A stretch of DNA of 64,000 nt from Mytilus edulis (GCF_963676685.1 NC_092348.1:29983386-30047385); one strand, 5' to 3'; positions 27,501 to 34,124 are shown, counted from the stretch's first letter. The notes: generated by a model from the letters alone, not told the origin. Program-made: numbers and translations.

Positions 27501-28367
27501 AGATCTGCAATCGCTAGAATTCGCTGTGGTACTTTCCCACTAGAAGTCGAGCGAGGACGCTATAGAAACATTCCAATCGAACAACGAGTATGTAAAATGT
27601 GCAATTCTGGATCTATTGAAGATGAGCAACACTATATCTTATACTGTGATCGTTACTCGGTTTTGAGAAATAAACTATTTACTGCAATATCACCAGATCC
27701 TGCTCATCCTCTACGCATAAATGAACTTCCTCCAAATGCTGCCTTAAATGAACTGTTGTCTAACAACAACAAAAGTATAGCGAACTTTATCTTGGACTGT
27801 GATCGTATCAGAAGAGAAATTTTTTAACTATTTTACTTGAACTGTTGAATTTTCTAATAATTTAGACATTCGTCCAAAACTATGTGTTATCTACTTTTCA
27901 AAATTCTGAACTTTAATTTGTCAGTGCATCGTAAGCCTATCTGGCTGGCTGTAATGTAATATTGTATTGATATGTATCTGTTGTATATATATAGGTTGGA
28001 CTATAATAAATCATTCATTCATATAGCAAATTGACAGAGTATTATAATCAAATGTCTTTATAGTATATAAATGTATCTCAGTGATATAGCGAATTGACAT
28101 AGTATTATAGTCAAATGTATTTATAGTACAGAACATTTGCTTCATGATATATCTCTAACCTTAATGACATGGTTATTCTTATCATAAAGCAGCTGTGGCG
28201 TTCCATACAGATTAAACAATTTCTAGTATAGCAAGCTACTTACTTTCACCATTGCCAGTGTACTGACTATTAAATAAATCACTCTGACTACTAGATGGGG
28301 CGTTATCCAACAAGAATCCGTACGTTGACAAAACTAAAGACAGAACAAAAACTGCTGTCGCTGCCAT
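367..28367 (-). CDS. Alkaline phosphatase, spliced gene, nine exons found
   Basis: Spliced CDS for a secreted metallo-phosphomonoesterase of the animal alkaline phosphatase family. Exons join 28367-28244, 13038-12818, 12253-12079, 10756-10587, 9519-9412, 7776-7627, 2372-2181, 1296-1168 and 566-367. Every junction has GT/AG ends, and phases agree except between exons 5 and 6, where a segment of about 33-36 residues is missing. The located exons encode 489 residues; vertebrate enzymes have about 525, so adding the missing exon gives the family length. Visible motifs are a signal peptide, a GDG metal-binding Asp, the DSAGTATA nucleophile-Ser motif, HATP, VEGG with D-L-A-H-H, TADHSH and THAGEDVA. 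Known family chemistry is hydrolysis of phosphate monoesters at a two-zinc/one-magnesium site. The C-terminus stops just after the last Cys pair, with no hydrophobic GPI tail. The introns, especially intron 1, are packed with mobile DNA. Confidence 0.93.
567..2180. other. Alkaline phosphatase introns 8 and 7 (around exon 8)
   Basis: Apart from exon 8 at 1168-1296, this is A/T-rich intron. No repeat with readable ends, RNA gene or further exon was seen. The 61-codon minus frame at 1681-1866 has no recognisable motif. Confidence 0.5.
1168..1296 (-). CDS. Alkaline phosphatase exon 8
   Basis: Encodes [19 protein letters not shown] then [11 protein letters not shown] and [12 protein letters not shown]. 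The Y-G-x-G-P-G core is conserved in the family. The acceptor is TTCTAG and the donor is ACAG|GTAAAT. It starts and ends in phase with its neighbours, the last codon being completed as Asp by exon 9. Confidence 0.94.
2181..2372 (-). CDS. Alkaline phosphatase exon 7 (zinc site)
   Basis: Encodes [19 protein letters not shown], with the Asp and second His of D-L-A-H-H in the positions of zinc ligands Asp316 and His320, and ITADHSH with the Asp357/His358 pair. [12 protein letters not shown] follows the usual GYxxRGxxIxG pattern. The acceptor is ATACAG and the donor is TTGG|GTGAGT. It lies 5.3 kb from exon 6 because several mobile elements occupy the intron. Confidence 0.95.
2665..2763. repeat. 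Three-copy tandem repeat, 33-bp unit
   Basis: TACCCTTTCATGGAATTTTC followed by AATGAATCGTA occurs three times in a row with one substitution. A small minisatellite in alkaline phosphatase intron 6. Confidence 0.85.
3523..3667. repeat. Long near-perfect hairpin
   Basis: An inverted repeat with arms of about 60 bases. AACAGATATATCATGTTA at the left pairs with the right end TAACATGATATATCTGTT, and GGGGTATTTGCGAAAAATAC pairs with its complement. The loop holds GAGCCGTAAGGCGAGG. It resembles the hairpins at 24108 and 39014: long arms and a C/G-rich loop. Sequence from 3668 to 4697 shows no further readable structure. Confidence 0.8.
4698..6525. mobile_element. Terminal-inverted-repeat element, 1.8 kb, no transposase
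   Basis: Left and right ends are inverted copies of about 280 bp, starting GGTCCGTGTAACACTTATCA and running to the GGTACCCCTCTTTT region at 4950/6215. ACTCAT flanks both sides (4692-4697 and 6526-6531) as a likely 6-bp target duplication. The arms are rich in AAAATTT-type words. No open frame suggests a transposase. The interior (about 5740-5960) carries a piece of a dispersed mussel repeat containing AGACGCGTGTTTCGTCTAC, also seen near 59170-59290. Confidence 0.82.
6588..7595. mobile_element. Fold-back element with GCTAAAGTGCGATGG subrepeats
   Basis: Inverted ends GGACTCTAAAGTGCGATGG flanked by TA on both sides (6586-6587, 7596-7597), suggesting a TA target site as in Tc1/mariner-type elements. 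Each arm has several degenerate 18-20 bp units of the form CACGCTAAAGTGCGATGG (four on the left, five on the right). The interior is A/T-rich without coding sequence. Confidence 0.8.
7627..7776 (-). CDS. Alkaline phosphatase exon 6
   Basis: Begins after acceptor ATTTAG with two bases of a codon, then [13 protein letters not shown], matching the family's G-L-F-x-x-x-x-M-x-Y-E-L-x-R region. It continues [19 protein letters not shown] and ends FFLLVE plus one base at donor GAAG|GTAGGG. Glu in LVEGG, whose Gly is completed by exon 7, matches the magnesium ligand Glu311 of the placental enzyme. Confidence 0.94.
7848..8400. mobile_element. Old, diverged fold-back repeat
   Basis: The core is clear: AGTGGCCGCATTTGTGT at about 8080 faces ACACACGAATGCGGCCACT ending near 8191. 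Matching continues outwards at lower identity (TTTCAGACGATTTTCGTC against its right-hand partner, then GGCCCCAAAAT against ATTTTGGACTC). No end duplications were resolved. Sequence from 8401 to 9411 shows only short unassigned repeat fragments. Confidence 0.5.
9412..9519 (-). CDS. Alkaline phosphatase exon 5
   Basis: Residues 231-266, [16 protein letters not shown] through [14 protein letters not shown]. The VxMGGGR signature and the RxDGRDL end are family hallmarks. The acceptor is CTGTAG and the donor is AAG|GTAAGG, both strong and in phase 0. The next located exon needs one base carried over, so an exon must lie between them; it would encode the segment around the family's W-N-R/K and D-Y-L-L-G residues. 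Confidence 0.93.
9847..10533. mobile_element. TTAA-flanked inverted-repeat element (MITE)
   Basis: Ends are AGGGACACTAACT and its inverted partner AGCTAGTGTCCCT, with TTAA immediately outside both (9843-9846, 10534-10537). TTAA duplication is the hallmark of piggyBac-type insertion; assignment to that superfamily is inference because no transposase is present. It lies in intron 4. Confidence 0.72.
10587..10756 (-). CDS. Alkaline phosphatase exon 4
   Basis: Residues 174-230, opening [17 protein letters not shown] and continuing to [14 protein letters not shown]. In human placental enzyme the equivalent His153/Ser155 region helps bind magnesium; here the motif is H187-A-T-P, with Thr in the Ser155 position. 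[17 protein letters not shown] closes the exon. The acceptor is ATTCTTAG and the donor is CAG|GTATTG, phase 0. Confidence 0.94.
10757..12078. other. Alkaline phosphatase intron 3
   Basis: A 1.3-kb intron. Two short plus frames (11024-11329, 11333-11515) have no recognisable motif and no splice context. Nothing else seen. Confidence 0.5.
12079..12253 (-). CDS. Alkaline phosphatase exon 3 (catalytic serine)
   Basis: Residues 116-173 plus one base. It starts [18 protein letters not shown]; Ser126 in DSAGTATA is the nucleophile that forms the phosphoserine intermediate in this family. [14 protein letters not shown] follows, also conserved. The acceptor is TTGTAG and the donor is GAAG|GTATGA. The split Gly codon joins exon 4 in the matching phase. 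Confidence 0.95.
12277..12457. repeat. Degenerate tandem repeat, about 65-70-bp unit, three copies
   Basis: TTAGTGTGCTCTTGTACA, a CTGTGTGTTT-like word and an AAGATT...GCAAG stretch recur three times with drift. A minisatellite in intron 2. Confidence 0.7.
12818..13038 (-). CDS. Alkaline phosphatase exon 2 (YWR and GDG motifs)
   Basis: Residues 42-115. It begins after an A-rich acceptor ending AAAG with PLYWRNRAK, the conserved start of the mature catalytic domain, and includes [15 protein letters not shown]. Asp76 in GDG matches the family's zinc/magnesium-bridging Asp. The segment [15 protein letters not shown] is close to vertebrate enzymes. It ends in FPHIALSK at donor AAG|GTTTGA, a weaker donor but in phase 0 with exon 3. 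Confidence 0.93.
13561..14281. mobile_element. Fold-back element with ACAAAAGTCAATTTTGTCTC array, copy 1
   Basis: Inverted ends carry GGCGCCGAATGGGACTCTTG, with AATCGTGT (13553-13560) and AATCATGT (14282-14289) outside as an 8-bp target duplication with one change. The interior is a string of 20-bp units AAAGTCAATTTTGTCTCACA on one side and mirrored forms on the other, so almost the whole element can fold. Open frames across the array are translation artefacts of the 20-bp period. A second copy lies at 51604-52401. Confidence 0.85.
14828..15016 (+). repeat. 63-bp tandem units, left outer block (3 copies)
   Basis: Three head-to-tail units beginning GACATTTGACTATAATACTC and containing GTCAATTCGCTATATCAC. 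This is the outermost part of the left arm; the series breaks at the TACTATAA junction and resumes at 19303. Confidence 0.9.
15017..16919. other. Left-arm insertion, unassigned part
   Basis: Start of a 4.3-kb segment that interrupts the 63-bp array on the left and has no partner on the right. A/T-rich; a 72-codon frame at 16307-16525 has a hydrophobic start but no recognisable family. The junctions show TACTA-like words on both sides, so a target duplication is possible but not proven. Confidence 0.45.
16920..17575. repeat. CAGA-rich microsatellite region, about 650 bp
   Basis: Runs of (CAGA)n mixed with AAGACCAC and ACCAC words, strongly strand-asymmetric. Long frames are open on both strands (Arg/Gln/Thr/Asp-rich one way, Cys/Leu/Ser/Val-rich the other) only because the repeat lacks stop codons. 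Confidence 0.92.
17935..18280 (+). repeat. Dispersed repeat with ATAGCTGACTAT core, copy 1
   Basis: Carries the family words GTAATTCAGTGGTTGTCGTT, GGCCTTCTATAGCTGACTAT and GTATGGGCTTTGCTCATTG, ending near CACCTCATCTT. I recognise this as an abundant mussel repeat; its class is not clear to me. Five further, variously decayed copies lie in the window. Confidence 0.75.
18298..19302. other. Left-arm insertion, distal part
   Basis: 18298-18500 holds a second dispersed repeat in the opposite direction (CTGACTTAGAACAGGTGCA, GGCGCCAACCTTCACC; a fragment of the same type lies at 40670-40730). The remainder up to the resumed 63-bp array is A/T-rich with nothing recognised. Confidence 0.5.
19303..20215 (+). 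repeat. 63-bp tandem array, left main block
   Basis: Eight regular 63-bp units (19303-19807) followed by several decayed units up to about 20215, where only words such as AAAGACAT and TGTCAT persist. The regular part is open through one frame for 186 codons with a 21-residue period ([18 protein letters not shown] core), because 63 is a multiple of three and the unit has no stop. There is no evidence that it is translated. Confidence 0.92.
20216..20924 (-). other. Left-arm-only segment with an unexplained 100-codon frame
   Basis: The minus frame at 20692-20994 has a hydrophobic start ([15 protein letters not shown]), then [20 protein letters not shown] and a mixed polar stretch that looks protein-like. 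Only its first third has a partner in the right arm (23210-23345); the rest is absent there. No family recognised. The rest of the segment is A/T-rich without structure. Confidence 0.3.
21600..22072 (+). repeat. Dispersed repeat with ATAGCTGACTAT core, copy 2
   Basis: The longest copy: GATGAGTTAAGCCTTTTTCA, GTGGGAGGATTGGGATCCCG, GTAATTCAGTGGTTGTCGTT, TTTTATAGCTGACTATGCGG, then a T-rich end. It interrupts the left arm of the giant inverted repeat, since the flanking blocks 21270-21380 and 22120-22330 have adjacent partners on the right. Confidence 0.8.
22331..22739. other. Unique centre of the giant inverted repeat
   Basis: About 400 bp between the last matching blocks of the two arms. A/T-rich with a short G-run (GGGGGTGGGGGT near 22690). 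No coding sequence, promoter or partner elsewhere in the window was seen. Confidence 0.5.
23345..23814 (-). repeat. 63-bp tandem array, right main block
   Basis: Mirror of 19303-20110: about four recognisable units at 23570-23814 and the same decayed units at 23345-23570, in the same order as on the left. It ends at the retrotransposon insertion and continues at 28021. Confidence 0.88.
23815..23991 (+). pseudogene. Retrotransposon ORF1, C-terminal end
   Basis: Fifty-eight codons, basic and Arg/Glu-rich, with [20 protein letters not shown] and [17 protein letters not shown] before TAA at 23989-23991. The layout (EPDRS-like motif, then NLR) is typical of ORF1 proteins of animal LINEs that bind RNA. 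The 5' part was lost at insertion. The endonuclease follows in the same reading frame. Confidence 0.7.
24022..25625 (+). pseudogene. Retrotransposon endonuclease domain, interrupted
   Basis: Begins [12 protein letters not shown], the usual start of the exonuclease-endonuclease-phosphatase fold, is cut by a hairpin insertion at 24108, and resumes near 24452 with [19 protein letters not shown]. Then come [21 protein letters not shown] (catalytic Asp/Asn), SVVDYMIT and VPDHSVL (Asp-His pair), followed by a basic linker to TAA at 25623-25625. The stop lies in frame with the next segment. In a working copy this domain nicks target DNA to prime reverse transcription. Confidence 0.85.
24108..24450. 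mobile_element. Hairpin element inserted in the endonuclease
   Basis: 24108-24274 is a hairpin with arms of about 65 bases (GGAGATAAC at the left, GTTATCTCC at the right; the TTTGATGGTCGCAAAT words are inverted). A tail with TCAATTGTCAATTGA and CCAATCAAA follows. TTA occurs at the left junction and again before the retrotransposon sequence resumes, consistent with a 3-bp target duplication. No true terminal inverted repeats were found, so the right limit is approximate. Confidence 0.65.
25626..27142 (+). pseudogene. Retrotransposon reverse transcriptase, broken
   Basis: Reverse-transcriptase blocks in order: [55 protein letters not shown] (first catalytic Asp), [30 protein letters not shown] (YADD catalytic pair), YPYLGLTL and [10 protein letters not shown]. 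Frame breaks occur near 26105, near 26590 and after 27140, and an in-frame TAA lies at 26814-26816. The residues after FVDFSK have drifted from the usual A-F-D. Confidence 0.88.
27166..27827 (+). pseudogene. Retrotransposon C-terminal region with CxxC finger
   Basis: Contains [17 protein letters not shown], a stop and a frame change near 27447-27590, then [19 protein letters not shown], a C-x2-C...H-x4-C finger found at the C-terminus of several LINE groups, ending [10 protein letters not shown] before TAA. About 190 bp of 3' untranslated sequence and the ATTC tail follow. Confidence 0.75.
28021..28208 (-). repeat. 63-bp units and tip, right outer block
   Basis: Two units plus the terminal segment (ATATATCATGAAGCAAATGT, AATGACATGGTTATTCTTAT on the plus strand) mirror 14740-14950. 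The end of the arm at 28208 is about 30 bp from the alkaline phosphatase exon 1 donor. Confidence 0.88.
28244..28367 (-). CDS. Alkaline phosphatase exon 1 (start, signal peptide)
   Basis: Encodes residues 1-41 plus one base of codon 42. The start was placed at the ATG at 28367-28365 because it opens directly onto a typical signal peptide ([17 protein letters not shown]), followed by a hydrophilic Ser/Asn-rich mature N-terminus. The frame stays open upstream to another ATG at 28475, which would put a Cys-rich 36-residue extension before the signal peptide and is less likely. The donor is GTAAGT at 28243-28238. The lone A left at the exon end joins CT of the next exon to make Thr42. Confidence 0.82.
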
Positions 28368-29676
28368 TTTCCATAAATTTGTGCCAGTCTTTGGACAAGT
28401 TATGCAGATAAGACATATCACCAGGTCGTCTCTCACATGATCTGCAGTAAAGGTCAATACCAAATACTTAAACATGTAGCACTGGTTATAATCGTCATTA
28501 TGTGAATCTTTCAGTCAGGTGTTTTCTGTGGGCATTGGTATACATTCGACAATAAGAAAAAAATACCAATAAATATTGTTTAAAAAAAAATACAATTCTA
28601 CTGCTACACAAATTTACAAAATTTTAAATGTAATAAATAATTCAGTTTGTCGTTCTAGACTTTTTGATGTTTTGATACTGCTGGTTAAGTCACTGAAATG
28701 CATATAGCTTTCAATTCGTGATGGTTTTCAAGACGAGGTATATTCACCACTTTCGGAATCAATCCAGAACTAGCTTGTATGTTTGACGAGACAATTTATG
28801 TAAATATTTCTATTGTCTGATCGTAGCCCGTGTAAATCTATCTCTCAGGCGCTCACTGTGCTATTTCTTCCTATATTGTATTCACATTAGTCATATTAGC
28901 ACTATCTTTTATATCTTACTAGTATTTTCTTCCAATTTTATTTTGCATAAAAACAAAATAAATCTCAAAATGAATTATTATATTTTAGAAAGGATATGTT
29001 ATTTTTTCCCTGATGGTGATTTATCATTATGGGTGCTTAGATTATGATTTATGAGACATAATTCTGTTGGCACTTTGATAGCTGTTTGGGAAAATGATTT
29101 GTATTAAACGCGTAGTGGTATTGGTATGAAACGATTACATATTGAAGAGATTAATTTCGCCGAGAAAAAAGGTTTTCTTTTACGTTATCTTCTATAAGGT
29201 AGTTAAATTGAATCTAATTATTCACAATTTTATGAGTGTCTTTGGGTTGGTGGGGTGGAGGTTAAGTATAAAGAAGTTCAATTTAACTTCCACCAGTGCA
29301 CACGAGTGTGACAAAGACTATGAATACGCAGCTTCTGTGTAATTACGTAAACTTGGTCAAAATTTGAAATTTAAAAATCAAACCAGTTTTCATCAAATAG
29401 ATATTTTTATTTCGGATGTATAAAGATGCAGCCTCAGTTGTAATTTCTTACCCGTCGTCAAATTTGAAATTTAAGCACGATACCAAATCAAATTGGTCAG
29501 TGCTATCCATTGGGTGTGTCTCTGGTGTCTCTGGTGTAAAAACTGAAGTTTCGTCACCTATGAAATTTTGGAATGTACCAGTTAAATTAAATCGTAAATA
29601 AATCAATATGATGATGATGTGTTTATACTATCGGCGTATTGTGCAGAGATATTCTACATCGATGAATATTATTATC
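28368..29676. other. Upstream region of alkaline phosphatase
   Basis: Should contain the 5' untranslated region and promoter on the minus strand. No convincing TATA box or start site was identified. Short frames at 29142-29342 and 29416-29601 match no recognised family. Confidence 0.4.
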
Positions 29677-30081
29677 GACTCCTAGGAGTCGATATTAAGA
29701 TTTGAACGATGGACACTTAGGGCGTGAATTTTTCTTGCTACCTGATTGGAAGATATTACGAGACGTGAATAATCAAAATTTATTAATAGATTAGAACAAT
29801 CCAAACCTAGTTAATGTCCTTCAATCCCGTAGAGTATCGGATTTGTCGTCTCTTTTTTAGCAATTAGATTTTACACAGGTAACTTTTATCTATAAATAGA
29901 CGAATCTTCTGGAGTAAACAACAACGTTAAACGATACTACTTCATAACGTGTGACCTAACGTGTGTGGTAGAATTTGTTGATTGATTCACGTGGCTATTC
30001 TAGTAAATGAATTAATCTACAAAGCGAGAGCACTTTCCATTTTCATCAGCTAAGAGTCGAATATAGCACTTTTTGAAAGGC
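29677..30081. repeat. Left arm of an inverted repeat pair
   Basis: Inverted partner of 36171-36596 at roughly 85-90% identity by eye. Both start at the 14-bp palindrome GACTCCTAGGAGTC, followed by GATATTAAGA, and end near TTTTGAAAGGC. The pair brackets element 30576-33692 and the first C1q exon. Confidence 0.8.
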
Positions 30082-30229
30082 TATCGCTTGTGATGCAGTT
30101 GTAATTTTAAGTTCCTACGTAAACATGGTAAAATGGTGCATGATAAACTAGTGTCCTCTTTCACGGACATTATATAACCTTCCTAGTCAAACTTCTAACT
30201 AGTCACACTCAAATGAACTTCTATAATAC

Positions 30230-30400
30230 TAAAATTACGAGGTCCAATTTGTCAGCCGTCATCACGTAAAAACGACGAATCAAAGAATTCAACTTTATAT
30301 ATAACTAATATAGTACAAAGGTGTAGATTAAAAATTACACCACTCCAGGCCCTTTTGTTTTCCGCGTAATTAATATTGCCAATAATTAAGTTCCGGGTTG
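30230..30400. repeat. Direct repeat, partner of 33765-33932
   Basis: Shares AACGACGAATCAAAGAATTC-like, AACTAATATAG, CTTTTGTTTTCC and CCAATAATT words, in the same order, with 33765-33932. The two copies flank element 30576-33692, one on each side. Confidence 0.7.
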
Positions 30401-30575
30401 AGTCCGATACCGATACCAATAGTATATTCACCTGTTACCTATTACCTTATTTGTACGTTCCCCATCTGACAGGCGCACCACCAAACGGTGTATTCAGGAT
30501 TGATATGCTAAATACACGGGTCATATTCACAGGGTTGACACTACTAGATTGTCAAATTGTTACCTATTGTATCAT

Positions 30576-33500
30576 CACTGGGGTAAAGCTGATGACCGTA
30601 ACTGCATTCACGGTCATCCCATGGCAAGATGTCGGATGAAAAATTAGGTCAGTTTCTGTATTGTCTGTTAAAGTGTTTCTATATCATTTTCTTTACAAAT
30701 CATACATTGAAACGATGAAAATTTATAAAAGAATCACTCGAAAATCACTAATTACTTCCGAGAAATGTGCATGAAACGGGAAATTCGATTTGAAAAAATC
30801 GTTAAGATGACCGTAAATCATAATCAAAATATTTCCAAGATGACCGTAACATAAAACAAGGATGACCGTGGTTGGTAAAAAGATGACCGTAACTTGTAAA
30901 GGATGACCGTAATTTGTAAAGACTGACTGTAATTTATATAGGACGACCGTAACTTTTATAGGATGACCATCAATTCTAAGAAATATCCGTATTGTATTCA
31001 AAGCTTTTTTGTTGAGTTTGTCGATCTCAATAGGGGCTCAGTTAGCGGATATAAATATGTTTCATATATTTCTTTTTTTAAACTATAATATAATTGGCCA
31101 TATTTAGGATTTATAACAATGATAGTAAATTGCATATTTCTCGTAAACAATGAAATATTTATTGATATCGACGTTAAAATTTTAACACAAATTGACAGCG
31201 ATACGACGAAAATTTGAAGAAACATGAATGTGTCCCTAGTACACGGATGCCTCATCCAAACTATCATTTTCTATGTTTAGTGGACTATGAAAATGGGATA
31301 AAACTGTAATTTGGCATTAGAATTGAAAAGATCATATCATAGGGAAAATGTGTACTAAGTTTAAATTTTATTTAACTTGAAGCTGGACAAACGGACAAAC
31401 AAACAGACGAACGGACGAACGTACGCACAGACCAGAAAAACATAATGCCAATAAATGGAGCATTAAAAACATTAATAATACGTACGAATATTTGGTAATC
31501 GAGCCCATGTGTATGGGTCCAGAGGAAGCAGATTAAAATCTTAATTTGTCTTGATCTATGCAGGCGGAAATACTTTTGAAATAGAACAAAAGAGTTTATC
31601 GAGAAAGCGATTAAAGTTAACTGTAATGTTTGATATAGTAACAAAATTTTAAAAGTTAATAGAAACAAATAAAACGACAATTTTCTTATTTTAAAAACAC
31701 CATTTGCATAAGTTTTCAATGTATCTATTACATAGTAATGCAAAACAATAAGATATCAAGTCGACGACATGGTTCTTATCGGGGCCTTTTATAGCTGACT
31801 ATGCGGTATGGGCTTTGCTCATTGTTGAAGGCCTTACGGTTACCTATAGTTGTTAATGTTTGTGTCATTTTGGTCTTTTCTGGATAGCTGTCTCATTGGC
31901 AATAATACCACATCTTCTTTTTTATATATAGTATCTATAAGTTGGATGTAGAAAATGCATAACCTCCGATTTTTTTTTATCACGGACGGAGAACATATCA
32001 ATCTTTTAGTTCAGAAATTTTCGTGTCTGCCCTTCCATTATGTGAATCAAGAAAAAATTCCCCAAAACAGGTAACGATTGTATTGAAAAGAGAAAAATCG
32101 AGTGCACCTTTTTATGTTAGGGCATGTTTGGGGTGTATATTTTGTCTTTAAAACGTACAAAGCAAGAGTATTTTATATAGCATCTCGCTTCAGATTCTAT
32201 CATTATTATATATCAAAGCTACAGGTTGACTTTATAACGTAAAAAAATGACAGTACGAAAAGATGAAATATATGGGTCAATTGAGATACCTATCTAATGA
32301 ATCACAAAAACAGAGTAGGTGTGTTCGAATAGCTATTTTTTCTAAAAGTACTTGACGACAGTCTTTTAATTTGGATGATGAAAATGGATATCTTCGAAAA
32401 AATATGATTTTCTTGTGTGTGACAACTAGGGTTTATAATCTTCAACCACTGAAAATGTTAAGTCTGCCCTTCCACGAAATATTTAATTAGAATTTTTTTA
32501 AATGCTTAAGAATTTTCAAAAATTCCATCTGACATCCAAACAGACAATATTTTTAAGTTGAATCAATGCAGACAAGATCATTAACTAATGCTCATTAGCT
32601 AGTAGATACATTTGTCTTTTGAAATATAACTGACATATAACGATCGATCGTAATGGTGCTATGTGGATAAATTTATCAGTTTTCAAGAGCAAAATTGGCA
32701 GAGCGTCATCCCTACAACGGCTTCCATTTCTACGATTGTGAGCATGAACTGGCGTAATGGGGAGATAATTTTGAAGAAGTAGAATCCTGACTGTATGAAT
32801 GACAATTCTGTATATATACAAATTGACAACGTTCCGCCTTGTGATACGCTTTTCGTACAATACTATTTTAAGGATCTACTTTGCTGGAGCTCACCTTCAC
32901 TAGTTTATTCGAATGATATTTTCAAAATATTTCTGTTATTTTATTTGCACGACAAAATGAAAGACGATATAATATCAATGGGTGTACATGCAATTTTTTG
33001 GCATTTTTAAAAATGTGTATTTATTATATGTCATTAAAAGGAATCCCAGAAACAAACAAAAATCTTTTGTCGAGCAGTTGAAGGCTGTGCACTGCATTTT
33101 TTCATTATGCTTGTAAGGTGTCATTTTATCGCACTTTTGTAGCATGTTTTCCCTTCCTGTTCATTTGCATGTCTTTTGGCAAATTCATTTTAAAAATTGA
33201 ACCTTCTACTGTAAAAAAGATACACGTCTTATTTTCTTCTACCTATAGGATAAAACTCTCATATTAATATGTGTATACCAACACGATTAATCATTTGATA
33301 CAAAAATATAGTTATATAAATACGGATATTTCTTAGAATTGAGGGTCATCCTTTAAAAGTTACGGTCATCATTTATAAATTACGGTCATCTTAAAAGCAG
33401 TTACGGTCAGCCTTGTTATGAATCGCTGATTCTGTTACGGTCATCTCGATTGTGATTTACGGTCATCTTGGCGATTTTTTCAAATCGAATTTCCCGTTTC

Positions 33501-33692
33501 ATGCACATTTTTCAGAAGTAATTAGTGATTTCCGAGTGATTCTTTTATAAATTTACATCGTTTCAATGTATGATTTGTAAAGAAAATGATATAGAAACAC
33601 TTTAACAGACAATACAGAAACTGACCTAATTTTTCATCCGACATCTTGGGATGACCGTGAATGCAGTTACGGTCATCAGCTTTACCCCAGTG
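30576..33692. mobile_element. Inverted-repeat element with GATGACCGTAA arrays, complete copy
   Basis: Ends are CACTGGGGTAAAGCTGATGA and its inverted partner, flanked by ATCAT on both sides (30571-30575, 33693-33697), a 5-bp target duplication. The inverted arms are about 400 bp and each holds 6-9 spaced copies of the 10-mer ATGACCGTAA. The middle holds an ACGGACGAACG stretch (31385-31440), a dispersed-repeat copy and unassigned sequence. No transposase was found. CAC ends with a 5-bp duplication recall Transib-type elements, but that is inference. Confidence 0.82.
31778..31925 (+). repeat. Dispersed repeat with ATAGCTGACTAT core, copy 3
   Basis: GGGGCCTTTTATAGCTGACT, ATGCGGTATGGGCTTTGCTC and TTGGCAATAATACCACATC-like end. 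A short copy inside element 30576-33692; a partner is absent from the related element at 51232, so it is a later insertion. Confidence 0.75.
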
Positions 33693-33764
33693 ATCATTTT
33701 AATCAGTAAAACTTTCTAAGATAACAATACGAATACTAAAAATCTGGACTAAAATAAGGCGTAT

Positions 33765-33932
33765 AGGTACAGTTTTCAATTTGTTAGCGGGCATGACGTA
33801 AAACAGCGAATCAAAGTATTCAACTTTATAACTAATATAGGACAATGCTGTTGATTAAAAAATATTCCATTCCAGGAACTTTTGTTTTCCAACTAATTAA
33901 TACTACCAATAATTGATAAGTTCCAGTTCGAC
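33765..33932. repeat. Direct repeat, partner of 30230-30400
   Basis: See the partner. It lies 240-400 bp upstream of the C1q start codon, so the duplicated block could include upstream regulatory sequence. Confidence 0.7.
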
Positions 33933-34124
33933 GGATCCAAACAGAAAGATTTGAAAGCAGAGAAAACTGCGTATCTTATAATCGGCATGACTTTATCAGA
34001 TGACAATACTAATATCAAAATAAGGCTTGCGCATAGTTATATACTTTAATTCAGTCACGGACCCGCGATATCACGAGTGTGTTCTAGTTTATCATATGAT
34101 ATAAATGTATTTTATCTGATAACC

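Larger units (their letters stand above)
23815..28020 (+). mobile_element. Non-LTR (LINE-type) retrotransposon, 5'-truncated and decayed
   Basis: A 4.2-kb element with the end of ORF1, an apurinic-type endonuclease, a reverse transcriptase with an intact YADD box, and a C-terminal CxxC...H...C finger. It ends in a short ATTC tandem tail (AAATCATTCATTC) rather than poly(A). ATATAGC at 23808-23814 and 28021-28027 is a 7-bp target duplication, and the element splits a 63-bp unit, which proves insertion. In-frame stops and at least four frameshifts make it inactive. Clade not assigned. Confidence 0.92.
14740..28208. mobile_element. Giant imperfect inverted-repeat (fold-back) element in intron 1
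   Basis: The left arm reads inward from 14740 and the right arm, on the opposite strand, inward from 28208, both beginning TATGGAACGCCAC. Matching blocks in order are: ends with 63-bp units (14740-15016 / 28208-28021), main arrays (19303-20110 / 23814-23345), the GACACATACAGATTGGTACC block (20925-21045 / 23345-23215), the TGATCTGTAAAATGAAGTTA block (21270-21380 / 23222-23100) and the TGTGAAAGTGT block (22120-22330 / 23035-22740). The arms meet across a unique centre of about 0.4 kb. The left arm carries 4.3 kb extra at 15017-19302; the right arm carries a retrotransposon. AGATT lies beside both tips, one base off register, a possible target duplication. No transposase is visible. Confidence 0.82.

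Noticed and set aside
28368-28475. Upstream in-frame ATG extending alkaline phosphatase by 36 residues
   Set aside because: It would bury the signal peptide; the ATG at 28367 gives a standard secretory start.
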